Assembly (NCBI RefSeq): GCF_030285365.1
Contig: NZ_JASVDS010000003.1
Location: 705,284 to 769,283, forward strand
Source: Roseateles subflavus
GTDB lineage: Bacteria; Pseudomonadota; Gammaproteobacteria; Burkholderiales; Burkholderiaceae_C
Length of the DNA stretch: 64,000 bases
Direction: 5' to 3'
Shown here in pieces: positions 16,050-23,749 of this stretch. The number at the start of each line of letters is the position of its first letter. Positions within the stretch are counted from its first letter, which is position 1. The position numbers and the translations under genes are program-made. The notes under the pieces are model-generated. The model saw only the letters and a program-made list of their open reading frames with translations, was not told where the DNA came from and did no database searches.

Positions 16050-17597
16050 TCACGCCTGCAGGACCAGCTTCAGCCGGCCCAGCTTGCGCCAGGCCTCCAG
16101 CTCCTCGTTGAGCAGGTACAGCGCGCGGGGATGCGCCTCCGCCCAGCCCTCGCTCATGCGCACCGTGACCTGATCCCCGTCGCGCAGCAGGCGCATGGCC
16201 TGCACGTCGATCGGCTGGCGCGCGTGGCACTTGATGAGCGCCAGGCGCAGCGCCAGCAGCTGCCAGAGCAGGGTCTCGTCCTGCAGCTCCGTCTCGAGCT
16301 TGCGCAGGCCGCCGCGCTGGCCGAGCGCGAGATCGCCCAGGCGGTGCAGCTGGTTCTGCGAGAAGCCGGGGGCGTCGACATGCGCGAGCAGGTAGGCGCT
16401 GTGGCGGTGGTGGTCATGGTGCGAGACCATCATGCCGATCTCGTGCAGCCGGGCCGCCCAGGCCAGCTCGCGCTGGCGCTCGCGCTCGGCCTTGGGCGCC
16501 AGCTGCTGGTGCAGATGCAGGGTCAGGTCTTGCACGCGCTGGGCCTGCTCGGTGTCCACGCCGAAGCGCAGTTGCAGGGCTGCCACGGACTGGTCGCGCA
16601 TGTCCCGGCCGCGGCTCAGCTCGCCCTGGCTGGCCTGCAGGCGCTCCGCGAGGTCGAACACCACGCCCTGGCGCAGCGCGCCCTTGGCCGGCTGCAGGCG
16701 CTCGATCTGGAACTGCGTCAGGAGCGTGTAGAGGATGCACAGGCCGCCGCCGACGACGGCACGTCGGTCGTCCTTGAGGCCCGGCAGGTCGAGGGCGTCC
16801 ATGTGCCCGGCGGCCAGGCAGCGCTCGATGCACCAGCGCAGCGCCTCGGGCGTGATCGAGCCGTCGGTGACGCCGCTGGCCGCCAGCAGCTGCGAGACGG
16901 CGCCCACCGTGCCCGAGGAGCCCAGCGCCTCCTGCCACACCGGCTGCGAGCGCTCGCGGGCGAAGAGGTTCAGCGCCTCCTCCAGCTCGGCGCCCGCGGC
17001 GACCTGTGCGGCGCGGAAGGCTTCCGGCGTGAACCGGCCGTCCGGGAAATAGCGCAGGGAGAGGCTCACGCTGCCGATCTGGAAGGACTCGGCCTTCAGC
17101 GGCTTGCGGCCCAGGCCCAGGATCATCTCGGTGGAGCGGCCGCCGATGTCGATCACCAGGCGCGGCCGCTCGGAGGGCTGCAGCCGCGCCACGCCCGCGA
17201 AGATCAGCCGGGCTTCCTCACGGCCGGAGATCACCTCGATGCCGTGCCCCAGTGTCTTCTGGGCCGTCGCGAGGAAGGCGTTGCGGTTGCGGGCCTCGCG
17301 CAGCGTCTGCGTCGCCACGGCACGCACGCGGGCGGCGGGGAAGTCCCGCAGGTGCTCCGCGAAGCCGGCCAGGCAGTCCAGGCCGCGCTGCATGGCTTCG
17401 TCGGTCAGCATGCCGTCGGCATCCAGGCCGGCGCCCAGGCGCACGGTCTTCTTCAGGTAGAGCTGGCGCTTGTACTGGCCGCGGTGCAGCTGGGCGATCT
17501 CCAGCCGGAAGCTGTTGGAGCCCATGTCGATGGCGGCCAGGGGCTCGCCAGCGCCGGCGGACGGGGCGGGCAGGGATTCGGAACGGAGCGCATTCAT
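16050..17597 (-). CDS. ppx: Exopolyphosphatase (Ppx/GppA family)
   Basis: A 515-residue member of the sugar-kinase/actin-like Ppx/GppA superfamily. Visible motifs are AAIDMGSNSFRLEIA near residue 20, the second phosphate-binding loop VIDIGGRSTEMILG and a later GSSGTVGAVSQLLA. The C-terminal HD-like helical domain contains LHEIGMMVSHHDHHRHSAYL. It removes terminal phosphate from polyphosphate and may also hydrolyse pppGpp. The ATG at 17597 gives the family N-terminus; a longer frame upstream is not needed. It is convergent with ppk1. An exact copy of the 15-bp dispersed word lies at 16519-16533 and encodes QDLTL with a CAA codon. Confidence 0.92.
   Translation of the reverse strand: MNALRSESLPAPSAGAGEPLAAIDMGSNSFRLEIAQLHRGQYKRQLYLKKTVRLGAGLDADGMLTDEAMQRGLDCLAGFAEHLRDFPAARVRAVATQTLREARNRNAFLATAQKTLGHGIEVISGREEARLIFAGVARLQPSERPRLVIDIGGRSTEMILGLGRKPLKAESFQIGSVSLSLRYFPDGRFTPEAFRAAQVAAGAELEEALNLFARERSQPVWQEALGSSGTVGAVSQLLAASGVTDGSITPEALRWCIERCLAAGHMDALDLPGLKDDRRAVVGGGLCILYTLLTQFQIERLQPAKGALRQGVVFDLAERLQASQGELSRGRDMRDQSVAALQLRFGVDTEQAQRVQDLTLHLHQQLAPKAERERQRELAWAARLHEIGMMVSHHDHHRHSAYLLAHVDAPGFSQNQLHRLGDLALGQRGGLRKLETELQDETLLWQLLALRLALIKCHARQPIDVQAMRLLRDGDQVTVRMSEGWAEAHPRALYLLNEELEAWRKLGRLKLVLQA
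16519..16533 (-). repeat. Dispersed 15-bp word, exact copy (in ppx)
   Basis: The minus strand reads GCAAGACCTGACCCT, here coding QDLTL as CAA GAC CTG ACC CTG. Confidence 0.8.
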
Positions 17598-17792
17598 GGC
17601 GCAGGATTGTCGCGGCGGAAGGGGCCTGTCTTTGTGTAAGAACGCCGCTTTTGTGTCAGCGGTGTGGTGGCCGGCACGAAGCGCCCCTGCGCAACGGCCC
17701 AGGGGCGGCCACGCGCCTGTCATGCGGGCAGCGCACGCGCCGGGCGAGGGCCATTGACAGGTCTGAGAGAATCCCGGGATGTGCAAACCCTG

Positions 17793-17819
17793 AAGGCGCG
17801 CCACCCTGGTGCGCCTTTC
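17793..17819 (+). other. Hairpin in the leader of the ZIP transporter gene
   Basis: The arms AAGGCG and CGCCTT, plus CACC and GGTG, form a bulged stem of about 10 bp followed by TTTCG. It lies 40 bases before the ZIP start codon. It could attenuate transcription, or it could be incidental structure in GC-rich DNA. Confidence 0.3.
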
Positions 17820-17860
17820 GTTGTCGGGCGCCGGGAGTTGCGGCGCGCCACGCTTCACGC

Positions 17861-18631
17861 ATGACCCTCACCTACATCCTGCTCGCGACCTTCGTCGGCG
17901 GCCTGCTCTCCGTGCTGATCGCCGCCAGCCTGACGGTGGCCCTGCTCGGGCGCGTCGTGCGCCACCTGGTGAGCCTCTCCACCGGCGTGCTGCTGGCCAC
18001 GGCCCTGCTGCACGTGCTCCCCGAGGCCTTCGAGCGCCAGGCCAGCCCGCATGCGCTGTTCATGACGCTGCTGGGCGGGCTGATGTTCTTCTTCCTGCTG
18101 GAGAAGGCGGAGCTGTACCGCCACACGCACCACCACGAGGGCGATGGCCACCACCACCATCACCACTTCGATGCCGAGCAGGCGGGGCGGGGCGGGCTCT
18201 CGGTGCTGGTGGGGGACAGCATCCACAATTTCTGCGACGGCCTGATCATCGCGGCGGCCTTCCTGGCCGATCAGCACCTGGGCTGGGTGACGGCGGCGGC
18301 CATCGTCGCCCACGAGATCCCGCAGGAGGTGGGCGACTACATCGTGCTGCTCAACGCCGGCTTCAGCCGCGGCAAGGCGCTGCTGTTCAACGCGCTGTCG
18401 GGCCTGGCCGCCGTGCTGGGCGGCCTGCTGGGCTACTTCATCGTCGGGCCCTGGGAGTCGATGTTCCCGTATCTGCTGGTGCTCGCCTCCAGCAGCTTCA
18501 TCTACGTGGCCGTGGCGGACCTGATTCCCCAGCTGCAGCGCCGCCTGCCCTGGAAGGAGACGGCCGCGCAGCTGTTCTGGCTGGCCGCGGGCATGGGCTT
18601 CATCGTGCTGGTGCTGGGCAGCCGCCACTGA
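17861..18631 (+). CDS. ZIP family divalent metal transporter
   Basis: A 256-residue inner-membrane protein with about eight hydrophobic segments. A cytoplasmic loop is very rich in histidine (THHHEGDGHHHHHHFD). Family motifs are SIHNFCDGLIIAAAF in TM4 and AIVAHEIPQEVGDYIVLL in TM5, where the conserved H/E/D residues bind metal. ZIP proteins import zinc or other divalent cations into the cytosol. The His loop supports zinc, but substrate specificity is inferred. The reading frame is complete and it is transcribed alone; the next gene (uspA-like) converges on it. Confidence 0.9.
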   Translation: MTLTYILLATFVGGLLSVLIAASLTVALLGRVVRHLVSLSTGVLLATALLHVLPEAFERQASPHALFMTLLGGLMFFFLLEKAELYRHTHHHEGDGHHHHHHFDAEQAGRGGLSVLVGDSIHNFCDGLIIAAAFLADQHLGWVTAAAIVAHEIPQEVGDYIVLLNAGFSRGKALLFNALSGLAAVLGGLLGYFIVGPWESMFPYLLVLASSSFIYVAVADLIPQLQRRLPWKETAAQLFWLAAGMGFIVLVLGSRH

Positions 18632-18635
18632 CGTG

Positions 18636-18661
18636 AAAAAGCCCGCCGACGGGGCGGGCTT
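18636..18661 (-). terminator. Intrinsic terminator of the universal stress protein gene
   Basis: On the minus strand a nine-base-pair stem (AAGCCCGCC/GGCGGGCTT) leads into TTTTT. It also lies five bases after the ZIP stop and could act in both directions, though the T-run favours the minus strand. Confidence 0.75.
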
Positions 18662-18682
18662 CGGGGCGGCGCGGGCCGGGCT

Positions 18683-19117
18683 TCAGCGCACCACGAGGAC
18701 CGGGATGGTCGAGTGGGTCAGCACCTTCTGCGTCTCGCTGCCCAGCAGCAGGGCCTGCACGCCGCGGCGGCCGTGCGAGGCCATCACCACCAGATCGGCC
18801 TCGACGCGCTTGGCGTGCTCGATGATGGCCTCCCACGGGTGCAGGGCCTCGATGCTGTGCGCCTCGGCGGGCACGCCGGCCTTCTCGGCGGCCGCCAGGA
18901 CAGTCTTCAGGCGGCCCTGGGCGATGCGCTCCTGGGCGTCGAAGAACTCCTGCGGCGGCGTCGGCTGCATCTCGGACACGGCGCTGTAGGGGAAGGGTTC
19001 CTTCACGCTGATCGCGAAGATCTTGGCGCCCAGCTCCTGGGCCAGGGCGAGGGCCTGTTCGAGGGCCTTGGCGGTGATGTCGGAACCGTCGGTCGGGACG
19101 ATGATGCGCTTGTACAT
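18683..19117 (-). CDS. Universal stress protein (UspA family)
   Basis: A 144-residue single-domain Usp. The N-terminus MYKRIIVPTDGSD and the C-terminal ATP-binding signature (ASHGRRG, nine residues, then GS, ending IPVLVVR) are intact. This indicates the nucleotide-binding subtype. The family helps cells survive stationary phase and various stresses through unclear mechanisms. It has its own terminator, and AGGAGGC lies six bases before the start. Confidence 0.92.
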   Translation of the reverse strand: MYKRIIVPTDGSDITAKALEQALALAQELGAKIFAISVKEPFPYSAVSEMQPTPPQEFFDAQERIAQGRLKTVLAAAEKAGVPAEAHSIEALHPWEAIIEHAKRVEADLVVMASHGRRGVQALLLGSETQKVLTHSTIPVLVVR

Positions 19118-19298
19118 GCGAGCCTCCTGTGAGCTGAACCTGAAAGCCTTGGGTGAAGACCTCGCCGGGCTTCTTCGGCCACCGTGTGGGGGGCTGCCGA
19201 AGTCCGGTGCTGATGCGTCAAGTGTTGCTGTTCAGTAGGCGGCGGCGCTTGCGCTATGTCAAGGCTCCGGCGGGCTTCGCCGCGGCGGCAACAGGGGC

Positions 19299-20153
19299 TC
19301 AGCCCTGGGCCACGGGCCGGCGCGGGTCCGCCGACCATTCGCTCCAGGAGCCCGGGTACAGGCGCGAGCCGTGCAGGCCGGCGTGCTCCATGGCCAGCAG
19401 GTTGTGGCAGGCCGTGACGCCCGAGCCGCACTGGTGCACCACCTCCGGCGCCGCGAAGGGGGGCAACAGGGCCTCGAACTCGGCACGCAGCGCCTCCGCG
19501 GGCTTGAAGCGGCCGTCGGCCTGCAGGTTGTCCTTGAAGAAGCGGTTCAGCGCGCCGGGGATGTGGCCGGCCTGCCGGTCCAGCGGCTCGACCTCGCCGC
19601 GGAAGCGCTCGCCTGCGCGGGCATCCAGCAGGCGCACGCGGCCCAGCCGGGCCTGCAGGGCGTCGGCATTCAGCGAGGGCGCGAGGGGGGCGCTCGCCTG
19701 GAAGCTGCCAGGCTGCGCAGTCGGCACCTCGGTGACGAGCGCGCCGCCAGCGGCCTGCCAGGCGGCGATGCCACCGTCTAGCACGGCGACGGCCTCGTGC
19801 CCCAGCCAGCGCAGCATCCACCACACGCGCGCGGCGTACATGCCGCCCTGGCCGTCATAGGCCACCACCTGCTGGCCGGGCTCCAGGCCGAGCGCCGCCA
19901 GGCGCTGGGCGAAGGCACTCGGCTCGGGCAGGGGATGGCGGCCGGTGAAGACCTGACCCTCGCCCGCCCTCGGGCCGCTGAGGTCGCGGTCCAGGTGCAG
20001 GTAATGGGCGCCGGGCAGGTGGCCGGCGGCATAGGCGCGTTCGCCGGCGGCGGTGTCGGCCAGGTCGAAACTCACGTCGAGCAGCAGGGGCGGGCGGGCG
20101 CCGGCCCGCAGCGCTTGCAGGTCCTCGGCGGAGATCAGGGTCGTGTGGCTCAT
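19299..20153 (-). CDS. sseA: 3-mercaptopyruvate sulfurtransferase (two-domain rhodanese)
   Basis: A 284-residue tandem rhodanese. The N-terminal domain (LLLDVSFDLADTAAGERAY, GHLPGAHYLHLD) is catalytically inactive. The C-terminal domain carries the active-site loop CGSGVTA. That loop favours 3-mercaptopyruvate over thiosulfate (CRKGVT in thiosulfate enzymes). The enzyme transfers sulfane sulfur to thiols or cyanide. Its start overlaps the upstream EamA gene stop as ATGA, so the two are co-transcribed. Confidence 0.88.
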   Translation of the reverse strand: MSHTTLISAEDLQALRAGARPPLLLDVSFDLADTAAGERAYAAGHLPGAHYLHLDRDLSGPRAGEGQVFTGRHPLPEPSAFAQRLAALGLEPGQQVVAYDGQGGMYAARVWWMLRWLGHEAVAVLDGGIAAWQAAGGALVTEVPTAQPGSFQASAPLAPSLNADALQARLGRVRLLDARAGERFRGEVEPLDRQAGHIPGALNRFFKDNLQADGRFKPAEALRAEFEALLPPFAAPEVVHQCGSGVTACHNLLAMEHAGLHGSRLYPGSWSEWSADPRRPVAQG

Positions 20154-21058
20154 GATTCGGTCGCGGGATGGGAGCTGTCGGGGGGAAGGCTGCGATGGCG
20201 CAGCAGCGTGGCCGCAAGGCCGGCGCCGACGATCAGCAGCATGCCCAGTATCGCAGCGGGGTTCAGGCGCTCGTCGAAGACCCAGACGCCGTAGAGGCAG
20301 GAGAAGACGATGCCCAGGTACTGCAGGCTGGCATTCACCAGCGTGCGGCCCTTGCGGTAGGCCGCGGTCATCAGCAGCTGCGCGGCGGTGGCGAGCAGGC
20401 CCACCGCCAGCAGCAGCGCGAGCCCGCGGGCGCTGTGCGCGTGCCAGGCCTGCGGCTGGCCCCATTGCTGCACCCCGTTCACCAGGGCGCCGGCCACCGC
20501 GCCGCCGCAGGAGAAGTAGAAGACGATGCGGTACTCCGGCTCACCCGCCCGGCCGAGGGCCGTCACCTGCAGGTAGGCCAGCGCCGACAGCATGCCCGAC
20601 AGCAGCCCGACAAGCCCGTGCCAGGCCTGGTCCTGCTGCATGCTGGGGCGCAGCACCAGGGCCACGCCGAGGAAGCCGACCAGCACGGTGGCGATGAGCC
20701 GCCCGTCCGCCGCCCGCCCGCCCATCAGCACGGCGCCGCCGATCAGGAACAGCGCCATCCACACGGAGGACATGTAGTTCAGCGTCATGGCCGTCGGCAG
20801 GGGCAGCTTGCCGATGGCATAGAACCACAGCGACAGCGCGATGACCCCGGAGAGGCTGCGCCAGAAGTGCATGGCCGGCACGGCGGTGCGCAGGCTCAGC
20901 CCGCGCGCGAGCACGAGGCTTCCCACCATCGCCACGCCGACGAGGCCGCGGTACATGACGATCTCACCCGCGCCGTACTCGGCCGAGGCCAGCTTCACGC
21001 ACACGCCCATGGTGGCGAACAGCAGGGTGGCCAGGGCCATCATGAGGGAAGCGGGCAT
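20150..21058 (-). CDS. EamA/DMT family transporter
   Basis: A 302-residue inner-membrane protein with two repeats of five hydrophobic segments each, the usual 10-TM drug/metabolite transporter plan. Typical features are ATLLFATMGVCVKLAS in TM1, YRGLVG, and LNYMSSVWMALF with VLVGFLGVALVLRP before the mid-point. The family exports small metabolites or drugs; the substrate is unknown. It is the first gene of a two-gene operon with the sulfurtransferase (four-base overlap). Confidence 0.85.
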   Translation of the reverse strand: MPASLMMALATLLFATMGVCVKLASAEYGAGEIVMYRGLVGVAMVGSLVLARGLSLRTAVPAMHFWRSLSGVIALSLWFYAIGKLPLPTAMTLNYMSSVWMALFLIGGAVLMGGRAADGRLIATVLVGFLGVALVLRPSMQQDQAWHGLVGLLSGMLSALAYLQVTALGRAGEPEYRIVFYFSCGGAVAGALVNGVQQWGQPQAWHAHSARGLALLLAVGLLATAAQLLMTAAYRKGRTLVNASLQYLGIVFSCLYGVWVFDERLNPAAILGMLLIVGAGLAATLLRHRSLPPDSSHPATES

Positions 21059-21083
21059 CGTGCGGCGGACTGTATCGGCAAAG

Positions 21084-21118
21084 AAAAACCGCCCAGGGCG
21101 CGGGGCCGATGGGCGGTT
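21084..21118 (-). terminator. Intrinsic terminator of the Rieske oxygenase gene
   Basis: The stem AACCGCCCA/TGGGCGGTT (nine pairs) is followed on the minus strand by TTTTTC. It lies just downstream of the oxygenase stop. Confidence 0.8.
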
Positions 21119-21134
21119 GGCGGACGCGTGGGCG

Positions 21135-22241
21135 TCAGAACTTCATCTCGCGGCGGTACCACTCATGGAAGTGCTTCATGCCGTCCTCCATGGGGCTCTG
21201 GTAGGGGCCGACCTCGTTGTCGCCGCGGTCCATCAGGGCCTTGCGGCCCCAGTCCATGCGCAGCGCGATCTCGTCGTCCTCGATGCAGGTCTCCATGTAG
21301 GCGGCCTGGTTGGCCTCGACGAACTCGCGCTCGAAGGCGGCGATTTCCTCGGGGTAGTAGAACTCGACGATGTTGGTCGTCTTCTGCGGACCCTTGGGGT
21401 GCAGGGTCGAGACCACGAGCACGTGCGGGTACCACTCGACCATGATGTGCGGGTACAGCGTCAGCCAGATCGCGCCCTGCTCGGGCGGCTGGCCGTTGCG
21501 GAAGCCCAGCACCTGCTGGTGCCACTTCTTGTAGACGGGCGAGCCCGGCGTCTTCAGGTCCTTGTGGATGCCGACGGTCTGCACCGAGTGGTTGGTGCCG
21601 AACTCCCAGGCGAGGTCGTCACAGGTGACGAACTGGCCGAGGCCCGGGTGGAAGGGGCCGACGTGGTAGTCCTCGAGGTAGACCTCGATGAAGGTCTTCC
21701 AGTTGTAGTCGCACTCGTGGACCTGGACCTTGTCGAGCACATAGCCGCTGAAGTCGAGATCGCGGGCCTTGGCGATGCGCGAGAGCTCGCCGGCGATGTC
21801 GCGGCCGTTGTCCTCGAACAGCAGGCCGTTCCATTCCCGCAGCTGGTAGCGGTTCAGGTGCTGGCAGGGGTCGTGGTCGAAGTGCGGGGCGCCGACGAGC
21901 GTGCCCTTGAGGTCGTAGGTCCAGCGATGCAGCGGGCAGACGATGTTGCTCTTCGTGTTGCCACGGCCGCGCAGCATCACCGCCTGGCGGTGGCGGCAGA
22001 CGTTGGAGATCAGCTCGATGCCGTCGGGCGTGCGCACGAGCGCGCGCCCCTCGCCCTCCTGGGGCAGGGCGTGGTAGTCGCCGACCTCGGGCACGCTCAG
22101 GGCATGGCCAAGGTAGCGGGGTCCGGCCTGGAAGATGAGTTCAAGTTCCCTGCGGAACAAGCCCTCGTCGAAGTAGGAAGAAACCGGCAGCTGGGTAACG
22201 CTGCTGTCAAGCGCTGAGAGAGTGAGGCTCAGGTCGGACAT
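21135..22241 (-). CDS. Rieske non-heme iron oxygenase, alpha subunit type
   Basis: A 368-residue enzyme. The Rieske [2Fe-2S] ligands are in CRHRQAV and, 17 residues after the first His, CPLHRW. The mononuclear iron site is in EDYHVGPFHP, with a distal carboxylate in the C-terminal region (PMEDGMKHFHEW). These enzymes insert oxygen using electrons from a separate reductase; none is nearby. The substrate is unknown. Divergence from xseB-ispA-dxs matches the order seen in many Burkholderiales, which hints at a conserved housekeeping role rather than aromatic catabolism. The ATG at 22241 is preferred over the upstream extension because homologues begin near it; GGAG lies 13 bases before. An intrinsic terminator is positioned in its leader. 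Confidence 0.85.
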   Translation of the reverse strand: MSDLSLTLSALDSSVTQLPVSSYFDEGLFRRELELIFQAGPRYLGHALSVPEVGDYHALPQEGEGRALVRTPDGIELISNVCRHRQAVMLRGRGNTKSNIVCPLHRWTYDLKGTLVGAPHFDHDPCQHLNRYQLREWNGLLFEDNGRDIAGELSRIAKARDLDFSGYVLDKVQVHECDYNWKTFIEVYLEDYHVGPFHPGLGQFVTCDDLAWEFGTNHSVQTVGIHKDLKTPGSPVYKKWHQQVLGFRNGQPPEQGAIWLTLYPHIMVEWYPHVLVVSTLHPKGPQKTTNIVEFYYPEEIAAFEREFVEANQAAYMETCIEDDEIALRMDWGRKALMDRGDNEVGPYQSPMEDGMKHFHEWYRREMKF

Positions 22242-22344
22242 GATCCAAGAGGGTCTCCAAGAAACCAATGTCAACCCCCCGGGCCCGTCACCAGGGCGAC
22301 GACCGCGTGGGTTGCGTCTGAGGGTGCGGAACCGGGTTTGTGTC

Positions 22345-22380
22345 AAAAAGCCCGGCCGATCGCAGCGCGACTGCCGGGCT
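22345..22380 (-). terminator. Terminator in the leader of the Rieske oxygenase gene, or end of a small RNA
   Basis: On the minus strand the arms AGCCCGGC and GCCGGGCT enclose a 16-base loop and are followed by TTTTTG. It lies about 100 bases upstream of the oxygenase start and downstream of a TACAAT -10-like element at 22431-22426. No minus-strand gene ends here, so it must serve either an attenuated leader or a short RNA of about 75 nt. Confidence 0.6.
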
Positions 22381-22545
22381 CCCAAGGCTCGCGACCCATC
22401 ATGGCGGGCGGCGGGCGAGGGCGGGATTGTAGCCGGGGTCGGGCGTGCCTGCCTGCTGAGCTGGATCAACCATGAGGGGCTTTGGCCGGTACGCACTCGT
22501 TACATTGCTCCAAATGGATCCGGCCGCGCCATGTTGGCACCCCAC

Positions 22546-22551
22546 TACAAT
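22546..22551 (+). promoter_or_regulatory. Candidate -10 box for xseB-ispA-dxs
   Basis: TACAAT lies 17 bases before the xseB ATG, giving a leader of about 11 bases. No good -35 hexamer is visible at the standard distance, so confidence is low. Confidence 0.35.
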
Positions 22552-22568
22552 GCGCCTTTCGCATTTCT

Positions 22569-22832
22569 ATGAGCAAAGTCACAGCGACTCCCCATCCGGC
22601 CCCCGGCAGTCCCGACGCGGCGGCCCTGGATCTCAGCTACGAGCAGGCGCTCGGGGAGCTGGAGCGACTCGTGGCTGCAATGGAGGCGGGGCAGTTGCCC
22701 CTGGATCAGCTCCTGGACAGCTACCGTCGCGGTGCGACGCTCCTGGCCCTGTGCCGGGACCGCCTGCAGGCCGTCGAGCAGCAGGTCAAGGTGCTTGAGA
22801 CGGGCGAGATGCGTCCGTGGGAGGACGAATAA
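22569..22832 (+). CDS. xseB: Exodeoxyribonuclease VII small subunit
   Basis: An 87-residue XseB. It has the family block [31 protein letters not shown], then [20 protein letters not shown]. It binds XseA to form exonuclease VII, which degrades single-stranded DNA from both ends. The ATG at 22569 gives the normal short N-terminus; the upstream in-frame extension is not conserved-looking. ispA begins three bases after its stop, the classic xseB-ispA-dxs arrangement. Confidence 0.93.
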   Translation: MSKVTATPHPAPGSPDAAALDLSYEQALGELERLVAAMEAGQLPLDQLLDSYRRGATLLALCRDRLQAVEQQVKVLETGEMRPWEDE

Positions 22833-22835
22833 CGA

Positions 22836-23723
22836 ATGGATGCAGGCGTGTTTGATCAATGGGCCGCGCGCAGTCTGGCGCAGGTGGAACAGGCATTGGA
22901 TGAATGGACGCCGGCCGATGCCCCGGCAGGTCTCGGCGAGGCCATGCGCTATGCCGTGCTTGGCGCCGGCAAGCGGCTGCGCCCGCTCCTGGTGCTTGCA
23001 GCGGCCGAGGCGGCCCAGTCGTCGTGCGAGGCTGCGCTGCGTGCCGCCTGCGCGGTCGAGCTGATCCACGCCTACTCCCTGGTCCATGACGACATGCCCT
23101 GCATGGACAACGACGTCCTGCGCCGCGGCAAGCCCACGGTGCACGTCCAGTTCGGCGAGGCCCAGGCCATGCTGGCGGGCGACGCCATGCAGGCCCTGGC
23201 CTTCGAGGTGCTGACGCCCGACGGCGGCATGGACGCCGCCCTGCAGGCCCGCCTGTGCCGCCTGCTGGCCCGCGCTTCCGGCCATGCCGGCATGGCGGGG
23301 GGGCAGGCCATCGACCTCGCCAGCATCGGCAAGTCCCTCGACGAGACCGCCCTGCGCGACATGCACCGCCGCAAGACGGGCGTGCTGCTGCAGGCCAGCG
23401 TGCTGATGGGCGCCGCCTGCGGCGACGTCTCCGGCGCGGCCTGGCAGTCGCTCAGCGACTACGGCGCGGCCCTGGGGCTCGCGTTCCAGGTCGTGGACGA
23501 CATCCTGGACGTCACCCAGGACTCCGCCGTGCTCGGCAAGACCGCCGGCAAGGACCAGGCCTGTGACAAGCCCACCTACGTGAGCCTGATGGGCCTCGAC
23601 GGTGCCCGCGCCTACGCCGAGCAGCTGCGGGCCCAGGCCCATGCGGCTCTCGCCGCCAGCGGCCTCGAGAACACCGCCTGGCTCAGCGTGCTGGCCGACA
23701 AGGTCGTGGACCGCGACAACTGA
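22836..23723 (+). CDS. ispA: Farnesyl diphosphate synthase (polyprenyl synthetase)
   Basis: A 295-residue short-chain prenyltransferase. The first aspartate-rich motif is DDMPCMDND and the second DDILD within [28 protein letters not shown] precedes the first motif. It condenses IPP with DMAPP and GPP to farnesyl diphosphate for undecaprenyl, quinone and hopanoid synthesis. It sits between xseB (three bases upstream) and dxs (26 bases downstream) in one operon. Confidence 0.95.
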   Translation: MDAGVFDQWAARSLAQVEQALDEWTPADAPAGLGEAMRYAVLGAGKRLRPLLVLAAAEAAQSSCEAALRAACAVELIHAYSLVHDDMPCMDNDVLRRGKPTVHVQFGEAQAMLAGDAMQALAFEVLTPDGGMDAALQARLCRLLARASGHAGMAGGQAIDLASIGKSLDETALRDMHRRKTGVLLQASVLMGAACGDVSGAAWQSLSDYGAALGLAFQVVDDILDVTQDSAVLGKTAGKDQACDKPTYVSLMGLDGARAYAEQLRAQAHAALAASGLENTAWLSVLADKVVDRDN

Positions 23724-23749
23724 CCCAAGAAGAAGAGCAGGGTTCCCTC

